From Protula sp. h YS-2021 (Eukaryota; Annelida; Polychaeta; Sabellida; Serpulidae): 64,000 nt of DNA. Position 1 is the stretch's first letter. Each line of letters opens with the position of its first letter. This document shows positions 34,791 to 47,000 of this stretch, piece by piece. The position numbers were made by a program, and so were the translations under genes. The notes under the pieces were generated by a model, which searched no databases, was not told where the DNA came from, and saw only the letters and a list, made by a program, of their open reading frames with translations. Where the stretch lies: NCBI GenBank assembly GCA_949752745.1, contig OX457031.1:18968199-19032198 (forward strand). The letters are read 5' to 3'.

Positions 34791-35476
34791 GACCGGTGAA
34801 GAAATCTCTAAAAGGATGTTTCTGCAATTTAACCGTTTTTTGCCAGTAGTGTGGTAAATTATGGTTAAATCTCTACACAAATTTTTTTTTTAATTTGGCC
34901 AATATTTTGGCAAAAAAACGAGCTTTGTTGAAGATTTCAAAGGACACATTCGTGAACATTTTCGGAACAATTGTATCAGAAACGTAAGCAGAGTAATATT
35001 GTTTGCACACAAATACACACACACATACCCACATTACACACAGACGGATATCCTACAAGTGATGAGTATGGCACACCTCCAAAACCAACAGTTACAGAGC
35101 TTATAAAAGGCTACATATTGCTTTATTTAGATTATAACGCTGAATGAAAAGCACTTCAAAAGTAAAACCTATCCTCTCATCGGCGAGCTTTGTAGGAAAA
35201 TATGTTAATTAATCTGGTGAAGCATTGTTATTTACTGCTCCCACAGCGGAGCAGGTAAGCAAGTTAAATAAGCAAGTTACAAAAGACGTGTTCATCATGA
35301 TGATAAATGATAGACACAAAAATGATGTTAATAGATATATTTTGCCAGAAATAAAACTTCTCATTAGAATCCCATTTTACCCTTTTTAGAGTGTGCAAAA
35401 TTAAAAGTTTTAATTTACCAATACTATTTAACAAGTGTATAATAAATAACCCGTTCATATATTTCATGGTTGCAGG

Positions 35477-35545
35477 ACTCTTAAACAGTATAATATTTAC
35501 TCTTAAACAGTATAATATTTACTCTTAAACAGTATAATATTTACT
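35477..35545 (+). repeat. 22-bp tandem repeat, 3 units
   Basis: Units 'actcttaaacagtataatat' plus 'tt', nearly identical, so recent. Confidence 0.93.
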
Positions 35546-36510
35546 ATTAAAATAATTGTTATCATTATCGATATCTGTTTCAAAGCTATGTTCCTTAAAA
35601 TCCGTATACTAAAAGCAGTTGTATTTGTTACATTTGTTATGCATGGCACACAAATTTGTCCTGAACTCAATAGCTGAGTGCAAAAATAAGAATTCATTGT
35701 CTGAGGTGCTTTGAAACGAAAATATTTCTTAACTCTCTAAACAAATGACAGGTACGCCATATTCAATTTGGTTTTACAGTTATAACATTGTATTTTAGAA
35801 ATTTTGATAGATTTACAACAGAAAGCACAAAAATTACTAGTCATAAAATTAAATTGTCTTAGTCAATAAATAAAATTATATATATGAACATAACCAACAC
35901 CATTATGTTAAACATAGCCAATAATTTACTTCTGCTAATCGCCTTACTCATTGTAAGGAGATATCGCAAGGCATCAATATGAACTTTCTATCACATAAAA
36001 TTTTGTTTATATCTTTTCCATAAAAACGTCTGAATATTTACAGACCAGATATACAAGTACACAGAACTATGAATGATAAAACAGAGATAATACCAAAAAG
36101 TCGACTTTTTGCTAAAGGTGTCTAATGTAAATTGAAACAATGAAGTCTTAGCGATCAAAATGCCAGCCCAATCCTCTTGGAAAACTATTTCTATGTCTGA
36201 GTATGTGTTAAAATCAACTGATTATGGCTGTGTTAAAATCAATTGATTATGGCTGATGTAAGACGGGTAAGCAAAAAATGTTCTCAACCACAATGCTATC
36301 GAGATAGCGAACATTACAATATTCCCTATCAGCAACTGAATTTTAACCTGCCTACTGCATCTACATCATACTAATTTGAATACCAATTTGTCAAAACGCA
36401 AAGGCACAATACAACATCGTTTTATCTTCATAAAAGTATATTTTGTACGAAAGCAAATATAAACCTGCACGTTTTCATCCAGAAAAAATTATGAACTGAT
36501 TTTTAATTCC

Positions 36511-37150
36511 CACTTGCACACTTCGTTTGCAACTCGGTATGAGTTTGCAGTTTTCTGGATGTTTCTGCCCCTTTCGCCTTTTTTCTTCTCCTTTTTGTTG
36601 GATCATTTTCAGAAAACTCCTTCTACACTATATGACGAAGGAAGATGACATTTGGTACACGTGTAGAGGATAAAAAGATCTCGCTTTACACGTGTACACT
36701 TATAGATAATCTGTAGCTCTTCATCTTAAAGGTCAAGGTCAAAGATCACGTGAACTCGTGTACCGTTAACGACAGCACGACTTATCTCGAAAACAGTTAG
36801 AGACTTTGAGCTTATGTTCGATAATTTAAGCCTAAACAACATTACATAGGAGGCATCTTGGTGGCTTTGACTTTGGACATAAACTGTCTCAAAAACGGTT
36901 AGAGACAGAGCGATTTTGAGCTCATTTTCGGTCTTTGGGGTCTAAAACAGGTAGATCGGTGAGCTTGATCTTCTCGGTCACAGTCAAGATCAAAAAGCGG
37001 AAGTTGACCATTATCTCGGTTGCAATCAAGATCAAAAACCAGAAGTAGACTATTATCTCACAAACGGTTAGAGATAAGGCGATTGTGAGCTCATTGTTGA
37101 CCCGTTGGACCTAAACAACGATATATAGGAGGTTCTTCTTAGCCTAGATC
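36511..37150. repeat. Dispersed AGGTCA-type repeat, third copy
   Basis: Outside the duplicated blocks. It starts with the shared head 'cccacttgcacacttcg', then the T-rich tract, the 'gaaaactccttctacacta' phrase, and several 'atctcgaaaacagttagaga' units. It shows that this family is interspersed and not only part of the block. Confidence 0.75.
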
Positions 37151-37164
37151 TTCTTATCTGAATG

Positions 37165-37490
37165 ATGGCGAGGTGCGACTACTCTCCATACTTTGTTGTG
37201 TGGTGGTGATGTGAATACACGCCCCGACCTTGCACTTTTTGTCGAGGTATTTTTACTCTTCCTCACTTTGGTGCGTGGTGGAGACGTGAGAGTATGCCCC
37301 CACCTGGCACTGGTGGCGAGATGTAGCTTCGCTCTCCCATTTTGTTGTGTGGGACAGCTGAAGCTGCACGCGACCATCTTGCTGTTTCGTGGCAAGTGAA
37401 TGTTTATCTATCCCTTACCATGGTGGTGCGTTATGCTGTGTTGGTAAACAAGGACAGCGAGCTTCTGTGTTCGTCCCCCACCTGGTGAGA
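37165..37490 (+). repeat. 74-76 bp degenerate tandem repeat, about 4 units
   Basis: Units start near 37,168, 37,241, 37,315 and 37,391 with 'ggcgaggt', then 'tttgttgtgtggtggtgatg' and 'ccccacctggcact'. Open frames across it on both strands reflect this periodicity. Confidence 0.7.
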
Positions 37491-37692
37491 CGGTTTGTTC
37501 CCCCTCATGATTTCGCCTCTCAACGTTAAACTGATCGTGGCTGATATTGCGCGTTTACCCATGTGAATGACATGGGAGAAGCAATATCACGCCGCCCTAA
37601 AATGCAAATCCGAGTAAGAAAAAGAATATTCTATTAGAGAAAAGAATTAATTTTCGTTTGGAGTTGTTGCGTTGTGGTTTGTGTCCAGTCTG

Positions 37693-37736
37693 GAAAATAG
37701 CAGAGCGTAAATAAAGTTTTACGCTCTGCTATTTTC
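37693..37736. other. Near-perfect 19-bp stem hairpin
   Basis: Arms 37,693-37,711 and 37,718-37,736 ('gaaaatagcagagcgtaaa' and its complement) with a 6-base loop. It lies about 200 bp before the Gypsy relic and could be its long terminal repeat edge or a separate small palindrome. Confidence 0.7.
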
Positions 37737-37989
37737 TGCTATTATATATAAAGTTTTAGATAAATAGAAACTCGGTTTAGGAATAAAATTACTCTACGAA
37801 CTGGAACATTTACACAGGATATGAAATTGTAGATCTGATCAGGATCTTTACCAGATTCTAAAACAGATGGAATTTTACTTGAGGATAGTGGTGTAGATTA
37901 TAATAACTTCGAATTTATCATGGAGCACTTTGATGAAATTAGAGGTACCCTTGGTGAGGTAACAAATGACATACGTGATGTTCAGGGAA

Positions 37990-38780
37990 GCCTAGATGCC
38001 AGAACATGGTCAGCTTAGACGCCGGAGCATGACTTCAAAAATTCAATGGTTATGTTGCTCTCAAAAACTTAAATCCGGAACAAGGAGAACAGTATTTGCG
38101 GATGAGTCCGAATGGACCTGCATTCTAATGGGTTCAGGGAACGACCACAAATACAACATTGGACAGTTCTAAGCGCACATTTTACACAGGAGTATGTCAC
38201 AGCTCATACAGTTCAATCCACACTGCGACAGGAATTTGATGCCAGAGGGCGGCTGCCTGGGGAACGTGTTGATACTTATATAAATGCTGTTAAATCTCTA
38301 AGCGCTAGACTGCAAAAGACGAACTGGAACATTTGCACATTGAGATCAGAGATGGTGATAGGTTTAAATGCACCCTTGAAAGCATTTGTAGTTGGTTCTG
38401 AGTCTCAAACTGCTGATCAAACAGAGGAAAAAGCAAAACTTGGTGAAGAAGTCGAAAGCGCTAAAATTGCTGGATCCCGGTCTTTGAGTGCCCCCAAAGA
38501 CTACCACCACCACCGCCAAGAGGATCGAATGCCGTCATGCGTAAATTCGAACGACCTTCAGTTACAGTTAGTGACGTTGACTTTCGTTCTCGGTACTGCA
38601 ACAAAATCGGGCATTTTGCCAGAGAATGCCGACAAAAATAACGCGATGAAAGAGGAAACCAAGGCAGGACCTTCGATAAAGACCTTGAGCGATACAATAT
38701 GAGAAAGAACTTTTCTCCTGCCAGACCCAAATTTCAGCAACCGATCGGTCATGGAGCATTCAGAAGGCAACAATGGGAAA
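37990..38780 (+). pseudogene. Gag region of the Gypsy relic
   Basis: A capsid-like stretch (FDARGRLPGERVDTYINAV, then MVIGLNAPLKAFV) is open from 38,112 into 38,500. A frameshift follows, then a zinc knuckle in another frame (RYCNKIGHFAREC, near 38,591-38,629). The first Cys of the CCHC knuckle is Ser (codon TCT at 38,588), so the knuckle is broken. Confidence 0.8.
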
Positions 38781-38879
38781 ACTAAGCTGTCCTGTCGTTA
38801 ATCAGGTAAACAATGGGTCTAAGAAATGTGATTCAGAAAGGTAACTTTTAATTTGATTGACAGAAATTGTATCAAGTTG

Positions 38880-39200
38880 ACAATCAATGGTAATTAGATA
38901 CATGCTCTAATCGATATTGTTTCTGATTTGTCTTTTCTCGGTGAATCATGTTTCCAAAAATTTCTAGAGCTAATTAAACAAGTTCAGCCTTGTGAGCAGT
39001 ATGCGTTCACTGTCGGTGCAAATACGCTTAAATTTGTTGGTCGCTTAGAATTTCCTGTGAACATAACATATTCATCCTATAAAGCAAGCGTATATGTTTC
39101 GCCGTATACGCGATAGGGTTTGTTACTTGGAGCAGATTTTCTTAGGAAATGCTGTATCAAAATTGATTTTCAAAGCAATATTATCAAAATACCACAGCAG
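38880..39200 (+). pseudogene. Retropepsin-like protease of the Gypsy relic
   Basis: ALIDIVSDLSFL near 38,905 stands where the family has the D-T/S-G active site; the Asp remains but the Thr and Gly are Ile and Val. LLGADFLRKC near 39,122 is the usual second conserved block. Confidence 0.75.
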
Positions 39201-39499
39201 ATGAATGTCTTTGCGCTGATAGAGTGGCGATACTGCCATTTAGTGTAAAATTGTAAACTTTTTGCCTGTTAGAATAGCAAATTTAACTAGTCAGCCCCAG
39301 ACCTTGCATTCAAAATTCTGCTGTGTCCAAAAGTTCTTATGTTAACGTCAGCAAGCTATATTAACGTCAGAATTCTATTTTGACGACAGTAGTCTTAACT
39401 CACAACAAAAACGAAATTGCTTCAACTTTTGGCGGAAAATGATGACTTGTTTAAAAAACCACACCATTGTAGAAACTAAACATGATATTCAGCTAAAAA

Positions 39500-40265
39500 A
39501 GGAGCAGCACCCATCAAGTCTATGCCATACCGTATGTCTCCAAACCAAAGGAGAGCGGTAACAAGACAATTGCAAGAAATGCTCGAACAAGATATCTGTA
39601 AGGAATCTGTTAGTCCGTTTGCATAATCACTTTACATGTACGCAAAGCTGATACTTTCCAACGTTTTGTTGTAGACATGAGAAACCTTAACGCTCTAACA
39701 GTTAAATCTTCCATCCTCTGCCCGGGGTTGACGATGCTTTGGAAAGTCTTTGGGTCAAAAATTTTCTCGAGTGTGGATTTGCAATCAGGATATTGACAGT
39801 TCGGGGTCATCGGAGGTCAAAACCCTTGACCGCTTTTATAACCCATGACGGACTCAACCGTATGCTATTTGGCTTGACAAATGCACAAAGTACGTCCAGC
39901 CGTTTGATGATGCAAGTGCTACATTGTTTGACTTGGGAAACATGCTTGGTGTATTTGGCTTGTGTCATCATATTTGCAGTCACTTATGACGAGTACGTAT
40001 GATTCTAGACAGATTTCGAAATTGAAATCTCAAACTTAAAGCAAAATAATGCACTTTCGGACCTCGTGTCAAATTTTAGGGCATATTGTTTCATCACTAG
40101 GAATTAGCACTGATCCACGAAAAAGACAAGCCCTTCACGATTTCCCAGTTCCAAAGAAGTTGAAGGATGTTCGATCATGCCTAGGGCTCACGAATTATTA
40201 TCCATACTTTGTCCAAAATTACCGAGGCCTGTGACAGGTTAACGAAGAAAAACATTCAATTTGTT
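39500..40265 (+). pseudogene. Reverse transcriptase of the Gypsy relic
   Basis: PYRMSPNQRRAV (fingers), VVDMRNLN (near 39,670), then HDGLNRMLFGLTNA (palm) and VYLACVIIF at about 39,949-39,975. The YLDD catalytic box reads YLAC, so both Asp are lost. Thumb and connection: LGHIVSSLGIS and LGLTNYYPYFV. Stops occur at about 39,625 and elsewhere. Confidence 0.9.
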
Positions 40266-40339
40266 TGGAACTAAGAATGTCAGAAGGCTTTTGATGATCC
40301 AAAAACCTTGCTACAAAAACGCCCAGTACTTTCGTTTCC

Positions 40340-40720
40340 TTATTTTGCTGAAAAATTCATCTTAGAAACGGATGCAAACGATCATTCCTTGGGCATAGCG
40401 CTTACTCAAGAATATAATCGTAGGCGGCACGTTCTGCAATATGCATGAAGAAATCTCAAGTTCTAAAAGGCGATATACTACGACAGAACGAGAACCTCTT
40501 GCAATTGTGCACGGAATCAAACATTTCTGACATTATCTGAGAGATGCCCAATTCACTGCTAGAACTGACCACAAGCCCTTAACCTATATATTTAAGACAG
40601 GTTGTGGGACATACGGAATTGCGCGATGGGCAATGTATCTTCAGCACTATGATGTCACCTTAGAATACCAAAACAGTGTGACTCTGTGGGGACCTGACAC
40701 GATAAGCTGTGGGGAATATC
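40340..40720 (+). pseudogene. RNase H of the Gypsy relic
   Basis: FILETDANDHSLGIAL near 40,360 (usual D-A-S start), then TDHKPLTYIF near 40,568 and RWAMYLQHYDVTLEY near 40,627. Frames change in between. Confidence 0.85.
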
Positions 40721-40989
40721 CCCCGTCAAATCAAGGACCACCAGATCTACTTCCTGATTTTAATGAGGAGATATTAACACCGAATATACGTACAAAGGCA
40801 CGCTCGGTAGCTAGAAGACAAAAGGCAAAGAAATATCCAGGGGAAGTGCATGAAAAGGCAAGGCTCAGAAGATAGGTGAGGAACTTAAAAACTCTTCTAG
40901 CAGTAGAACACTATCTACTGCGAGTTGCCCAGACCTACCAAATCCAAAAGGTTGAGACAATGGCAACTAAGAGAAGAGTGGATGTTCAC

Positions 40990-42180
40990 TAGGTGAGAAT
41001 CGCAACAGCTGTTGCAGCAGAACTCCCTGATTACTTTATGGATGAAGGGGTCTTGTACAGATTATACATATCCCCACATTCTAGTAAGAATCACCCACGA
41101 GTTCGAAGTCACCTATGTGTGCCACAGGAATTAAAATTCGACCTGTTTACCCAACAACACGACCAGCTGGTCGTGGCATACTATGATGAGTCAAGAACTT
41201 ATGCAACTCTGCGTCTTAATTTCTTTTGGAAAGGTATGCAGAGGGAAATGGGTAGCCTCCTGTGAAGATTGTCAATAAATGAAGGAATCTCCAGTACCAT
41301 ATAAAGCCCCCCTAGAGCCTGTGCCGATTGCGAGATTGGTCAGGGATGGGCAGTAGATGTTGTTGGTCCACTGAAACTATCTGGTGAAGGGATCATACAT
41401 ATTCTGGTTTTTACGGAATATGTAACTCGAATGGTGGAAGCTTCTCCAATACCGCATACAAACGCATCCCTCATCGCTCAATTGTTTATAGATGAAATCT
41501 GTATGCACTATTCGCCAACAGAGTATTTGCTGTCTGCTCGTGAAGCAAGCTTTCTCTCGGAAGTAGTGAAAACTGCTTGCAAGTTAATCGGAACCAAAAG
41601 ATTAATGACAAGCAGTTACAGTCCATAATGCGACGGATTGGTTGAGAAATTAAACCAGACGATCGTAAAGAATCTCTCTGTGTTTGCACACAAGAATGGT
41701 TCAGACTGGTCAAACCTCATAAGATCTATAGCACCAGTGTATATATATCAAAAGCACACACTATTCCCCTTTTTATTTCATGTAAGGAAGAGACCCAGTT
41801 TACCGCAGGTAGATGATAGTGCTTTGACACATGATTCTGTGCTCAAATAGGAGAAGTAGTTGGCTGGAATTTGCCCATAAGGACGCCAAATCACATTAAG
41901 AGAAGCACCGACAGCGCATGAAGCAGTATTATGATCGCGATGCAAAATGTTACAAATATTCTGTCGGTGGCCGTATTTGGTGTTATTTCCCCTATGCACA
42001 ACACAATGGAGTCAAGAAATTTTACAAGGGATTTTCCGGATCGTATGTTCTCATAGAAAAGACAAGTCCAGCGAATTTCAGATTGCTGCGCTCATATGAC
42101 TCATATCGATATAGACTTTCAAGTGTTGTGCATGCGAACCGTCTAAAAATATATACCTCAAGAGCTCATTGAGCTCATTG
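40990..42180 (+). pseudogene. Integrase of the Gypsy relic
   Basis: An HHCC-like region (QQHDQLVVAYYDESRTYATL, decayed), then WAVDVVGPL (first Asp near 41,356), LLSAREASFL (second Asp replaced by Ala at 41,536), GLVEKLNQT (Glu at 41,644), and a C-terminal GPY/F-type stretch KKFYKGFSGSYVL near 42,015 followed by VVHANRLK. At least two stops split it. Confidence 0.88.
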
Positions 42181-43376
42181 TGTGAAGAACTTCACCAGTT
42201 TGACAAAGAAGAGTTGGAAGCAAAAACATATGGTGAGGTAACAAACTCATAACAACATGGTCAGGAAAATGTTACAAACATAAAAGTAACCGAGGAAATA
42301 TTTTCCCAGTGATGTATCTCAACAAACTACAGGAAACCTAAAGGATTGTGACAGAAACGACCAAGGATCAGATGCATATGGAGATCTGAGACCACAAAAT
42401 TTACAAAAAGAGCAGTTAAAGAACACAAAAGTAATTCACGATGAGAAGACAGGGATCACAAGCAAAGAATCCGCTGATAAAATTACCCAAAAGTTATTCG
42501 CGATTCCAAAAAGCCACGTTCGTCACGTCATCCCCATCGACGCAGGGAACAAGTGCACATCCCAGGAGGTGTTATCGAAGCAGAGTTAGAAAGTGAATCT
42601 CTAAGTCATAAGTGGTTTGAAGACTTTTGCAATTTTAAATCCACTTGATATGGTTCTGTAGCTCCTGTTTCTCCCCTCTGTGCTCTGTGAACCAAATGCT
42701 CGATGCACTATGCTCTTGTTCCCTGCACAGTGCTCTGTGCTCCGTGCACCGTGCTCATATGTCGAGACAAGGGACAAAAGGGAGGGCTTAGGCCTTTATT
42801 ACATACACTACATAGGTAGTATACTAAATTAAATTGCAGAGCACCCTCCTTATATGCTGCCTGACGGGGAATTCCCAAAATCTATTTCAACACAAAGTTT
42901 CAACAACCAGATGGTTACATTTTCAGCTACACACGCACTTCACCAACAATGTACAGTGATACAGGTCTATGTTATTCTGGAACAGGAACCTGCTTTTGCA
43001 TGCGACGTACTCGAAAGAACAGGAAATGGTGTTAAATGTGTGCGAACTGACACGCTTCTTGAATGTTTCGGATGCCGAATTGGCATATTTAAGAGCGTGC
43101 TAGGTGATAGAGGGATGAGTGTTGTGCACCATAGCGGGCATATCATTGCCAGCTGACAGAACCGAGAGCTGGTTCTCGGTCAGACTAAGGTTAGCGGTCC
43201 GAGAGATGTTTTTTAAATCTTGAAGCTGAGTACTTTCTTCTTAGAATGTGCTCGCATATGACTGTAATAAATTTTTCCCATAATCTTACGCAACCAAGAA
43301 TATGTTGTTTTCAATACATTAAATTTATTTATTTACATATTTTTCTACCAAAACAAGTATTTGTGCATAACTAATA

Positions 43377-43790
43377 TTAATATTTTTCTGAAACTGGCTT
43401 GACTATTCTTTTTATTTCAGTTTCTTGGTGATCGGGATCATGGGGCGTCATATTTTGGTAAATCACTGTTTCTTGCGATTCGTTATCCGATTGACGAGCC
43501 ACATCTTCGTAAATATTACTTCCTAGAGAACTGTTATCCGGAGATAGTTTTTTTTTGATGAATGAGAGACAGAGAGGGGTGCTTTGATGACGTGAGGGGG
43601 TAAAATGTAAAATGTAAAAAGTAAAATGTAACGTGATGGAGTCGGTCGCCCAAAGTGTTATTACATCTTCATCATCGTCAAATGTAGAGCCTGGAGATTT
43701 TTCAATACTAAACGGCGTAACAGCAGCATGATGAGATCTTTGGTGTAACCACCTCTTGTGCATCACATACAAGCACATCACAAACACCCT
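43377..43790 (-). CDS. Possible last exon (or relic) of a transmembrane protein
   Basis: From an acceptor-like 'cattttag' (ending at 43,791) the minus strand is open for 137 codons to a stop at 43,377. It starts with hydrophobic RVFVMCLYVMH then basic KRW, and ends in an acidic tail with NIYEDV and VIYQNM, two tyrosine motifs 13 residues apart. The second fits a YxxM SH2 site. The same frame upstream also encodes a hydrophobic run (AVALVALILFIATF) interrupted only by the TAG of the acceptor, so this is either a spliced exon or a gene broken by one stop. A 'taaaatg' minisatellite expands the middle. No extracellular domain was found nearby. Family unknown. Confidence 0.35.
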   Translation of the reverse strand, partial: RVFVMCLYVMHKRWLHQRSHHAAVTPFSIEKSPGSTFDDDEDVITLWATDSITLHFTFYILHFTPSRHQSTPLCLSFIKKKLSPDNSSLGSNIYEDVARQSDNESQETVIYQNMTPHDPDHQETEIKRIVKPVSEKY

Positions 43791-44059
43791 CTAAAATGTA
43801 GCAATGAACAATATTAACGCAACAAGTGCAACAGCACGCGTCAGTAATACTGACTCAGATGACATATTGGTAAAGGTGGGGTGGTGTTGCGAGTGGTCAA
43901 TCTCTCTGAGGTCACGGAGTGGATAACGGTGTACAAGGGATGACAATAAAAAATGCAAAATGCCGTATTCTCTCTTGCGAATGCCACCTCCCCATCACTG
44001 TTGTAATCGCTCCCTCCCCTGTCATATTGACATGTATTAACGTTATTATCACTTAAGGT

Positions 44060-47000
44060 CACTAAATAAGTAACTATTTAATATTCATTTAGGCAAGTAT
44101 TTAATATCTTTTATTTTTACACATAGAGATAATAAATAACTATTTACCTTTAGAGCAACCATGTAACTAGATTCCCTAAATCGCATCTAGTTGATCGCAG
44201 ACATCAAGTGCAAATATCTCGTAAACTTCGATGTCATTTGCATCGGAAAAAACCCTTGCAAAAGTATTAGCTGATATAAATGAATTTACAAGTTTAATCT
44301 TTTCAATATCCAGCCACACTCTAAAAAACCAATCTCATTGATACAAGTTACTTTCCCTCCACTTTTCATGCATTCTGAATGTACAGCAGTGAAGCAAGAA
44401 AACTAAAAAAAAAGCTCGACATTTTTTTCATGTGTGTGTGCGTGTGTGTGTGTAATCACCAAACTTTTGACACTGACTAACTGCTACACCTTCAGAATCA
44501 TGGAATTACGGGGGGGTTGACTGAAGTAGCGTCACTTTCTCATGCGATCTGCTACCACAGGATATAATAAAACTTTTATGAAATGTTCATCCGTGAGAAT
44601 ATTATATGGGCCATTAAAGGACCATTGTTTTTTCTATGCGATGACACGATGTGGATAGTGATTTACACAAAACGTCAAAAATGAGATTAACATCAAATCT
44701 ATGTTAATTCTCTCGACATATCTTATTTATTTGTAAAAATATACAAAAAAATATCAAGATTATTTATTAGTTGTCGATTTCATTAAAAACATAGCAAATT
44801 TAAATTTATACTCCCATCAGAAATGTCAAAGTTATCTTCATTCCGAATATAATTAAGAATTTGCAAACATATATAAATCCCCACCAAATTTAAAAGTCCC
44901 CCAGATCGAGTAAAATGGAGAAAATCTGGCATTGGTTTCGTGCACAGGATATGAGATAGAAGAATGGGTTGAGTTTGAACACGATAATTTGATAGAATGG
45001 TTGATTTATGATTCGACGCTGATTGATTTACTGCCTGAAAAGGATGGGGACCAATTCACATCTTTAAAAACTCTTTCAATTTAGATGCTCACATATGACT
45101 TGTTATTATCACTTCAATTCTTGGGCTTGTTTATTTTCGCATCAGAAAGAGGATAGAACAACCCTGCGAAATTGAACTTCATGGAATAATGAACCCTAGA
45201 TTTTACTTAAAGTCAACAATTTTATGTTATTTTAAAACCATTCACCGTGAAATAATCTTTGAAACAAACTTTAACTTTGTTTCAAATGTGAAATTTTTTT
45301 CTTAATATGTTCGTTGATCGTAGAAATTAAAATGAGGTCAATCTTCTTTTTCTTAACTTGAGTTATAATCAAACTAGTCTGACGAATGAACACATAAAAT
45401 TTCCCCAAAAAGTCTTCAATTGGCAAGAGTGAGAGAATCCAAGAGTAAATTTTTTCACGTAAACATCTGAACCTTTGATTTCTTGCCAGAGAAAACGCAC
45501 GGTTCATGTGGACGAAAATCACTTTTCTTCATTAAAAATGATTATAATAATCGAACAATAACATCTTTTAAGCCAACATATTTTGCAGGTTGGCCCTGCG
45601 TCCAGTTGTAAAATAATTTCATTCTTATTTTTTTGTAAGCGCAATGGATATTAATAAAGTTATGTACTCTTTCTTTATCTATAGACATTTTAAAAGTATT
45701 TAGAAATTCCGGTAGATTAAATAGACTAGGAAAATGTATAATAATATTAGAAGGTTCGATAATTGCTGTAAAAATTTTGAAGATATTCATATCGTAAGGT
45801 TAGTATTGAACTTTCATGAACGGTTACCGTCGTGAAAATAAATTGTTAATGTGCTTAAATCTGTTCTAAAATGTTATCATGACAGTTTGATTAATAAACC
45901 ATGCGGGAACGATTTACATATGTCCAAGAGATTTGGGTTACTTCTAAAATTAAGGTAGAATTCGAATAAGTAAAATAATAAGCAATAGATCCAATAGCAT
46001 AAATACAGTCATTTTCAATTTTGTGCATGCGTGGATAATTTTTACAAAACCTACTCCTTGAAATAGAACAAATGGATGTGTGAAGCAAGCGTTAAAAATA
46101 TGAATTAAACAGATTTGACACTCAGACGTAGAGTGCCCTTGTTACGATACGCTATATAAGTTAGAGTTGAATTGAGTGCATGTGTGTATGTGTGTGCTTG
46201 ATTCTTATAAACCCATGTTTATAGAATATGAATAACGAAATGCTTGCCCTGCTTGCCCAGCCCTGCATACATTATGCTATATCGTTTACTTAATTTTTTC
46301 GTGACGATTACACATAAAAGAAATTATGGTAGAAGAAATAGGAAAATAAACAACGCATAAAGTTTTTGATCCAATCACAAATCAGATTGTATGTCGCAAA
46401 AGCCAATAAGTCATTGAAAACGCTGAACGAAAAATTCATGCCAAGTTTTTCCCCACAAGCCTCGTACTGTTTGTTCTACTTATAAGACAGTCAAAAATCA
46501 CCCGCATATACTGAACGCAAAATACCTACCAAGACCATTCCCCTTACACTATACTGATATGCATAGACAAACCTCGCTGAAAGCCCATTCCCTCAAGCCC
46601 AGTAAATTCTTTCCATGTGTTGATGAATCAAGTACCCTGGGTATTAAGCTATAAGGATTAAAAGCTTGAAGGGAGAAAAGCGCTGTTGTTTTCCATTCAC
46701 AAGCAGCGCTATATACTTGACCCTGTTTTAAGGCTGAGTAAACAAAAGAAACTTCATAGTATCTATCTTCGTTACGAACCATATACAGATTTTTCCCATA
46801 TCAATATGGGTCTGACCCGTATGCGGTTCTGACCCATCTTGAGATGGGTCTGTCCCGTCTTAAGATGGGTCTGACTCGTATACGAATGACAATAAACCTT
46901 ATTAAACCAGGTTAAGTTTTGTTTCAGTGTTAAAAATGTGTTTTTATACTCTTAAGATGGGTTAGATTCGCGTATGGGTCGAAACATATTCATTGAAGGT

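Larger units (their letters stand above)
34000..36510. other. Intergenic, no gene seen
   Basis: Upstream of the SLC23 5'UTR acceptor. A 5' exon and promoter must lie here or within the preceding intron, but no TATA box or CpG-rich patch stands out. It contains a purine-rich (GAAA)n tract at 34,550-34,595, a tRNA-like SINE fragment and short tandem repeats. Confidence 0.6.
37900..42640 (+). mobile_element. Ty3/Gypsy-type LTR retrotransposon, degenerate
   Basis: Gag, protease, reverse transcriptase, RNase H and integrase occur in that order on the plus strand, the Ty3/Gypsy order. All domains carry stops, frameshifts or lost catalytic residues. I could not find a matching pair of long terminal repeats in 37,150-37,900 and 42,600-43,300, so the ends are approximate and the LTRs may be lost. 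Confidence 0.88.

Noticed and set aside
37144..37399. Overlapping frames on both strands
   Set aside because: They follow the 74-76 bp tandem repeat and have no domain.
42854..43156. 100-residue plus-strand frame after the Gypsy relic
   Set aside because: No domain, no retroelement motif and no splice-supported extension.
44925..45085. Plus-strand stretch reading WVEFEHDNLIEWLIYDS
   Set aside because: Protein-like by eye but bounded by stops, with no family match and no usable splice pair; too weak to list as a gene.
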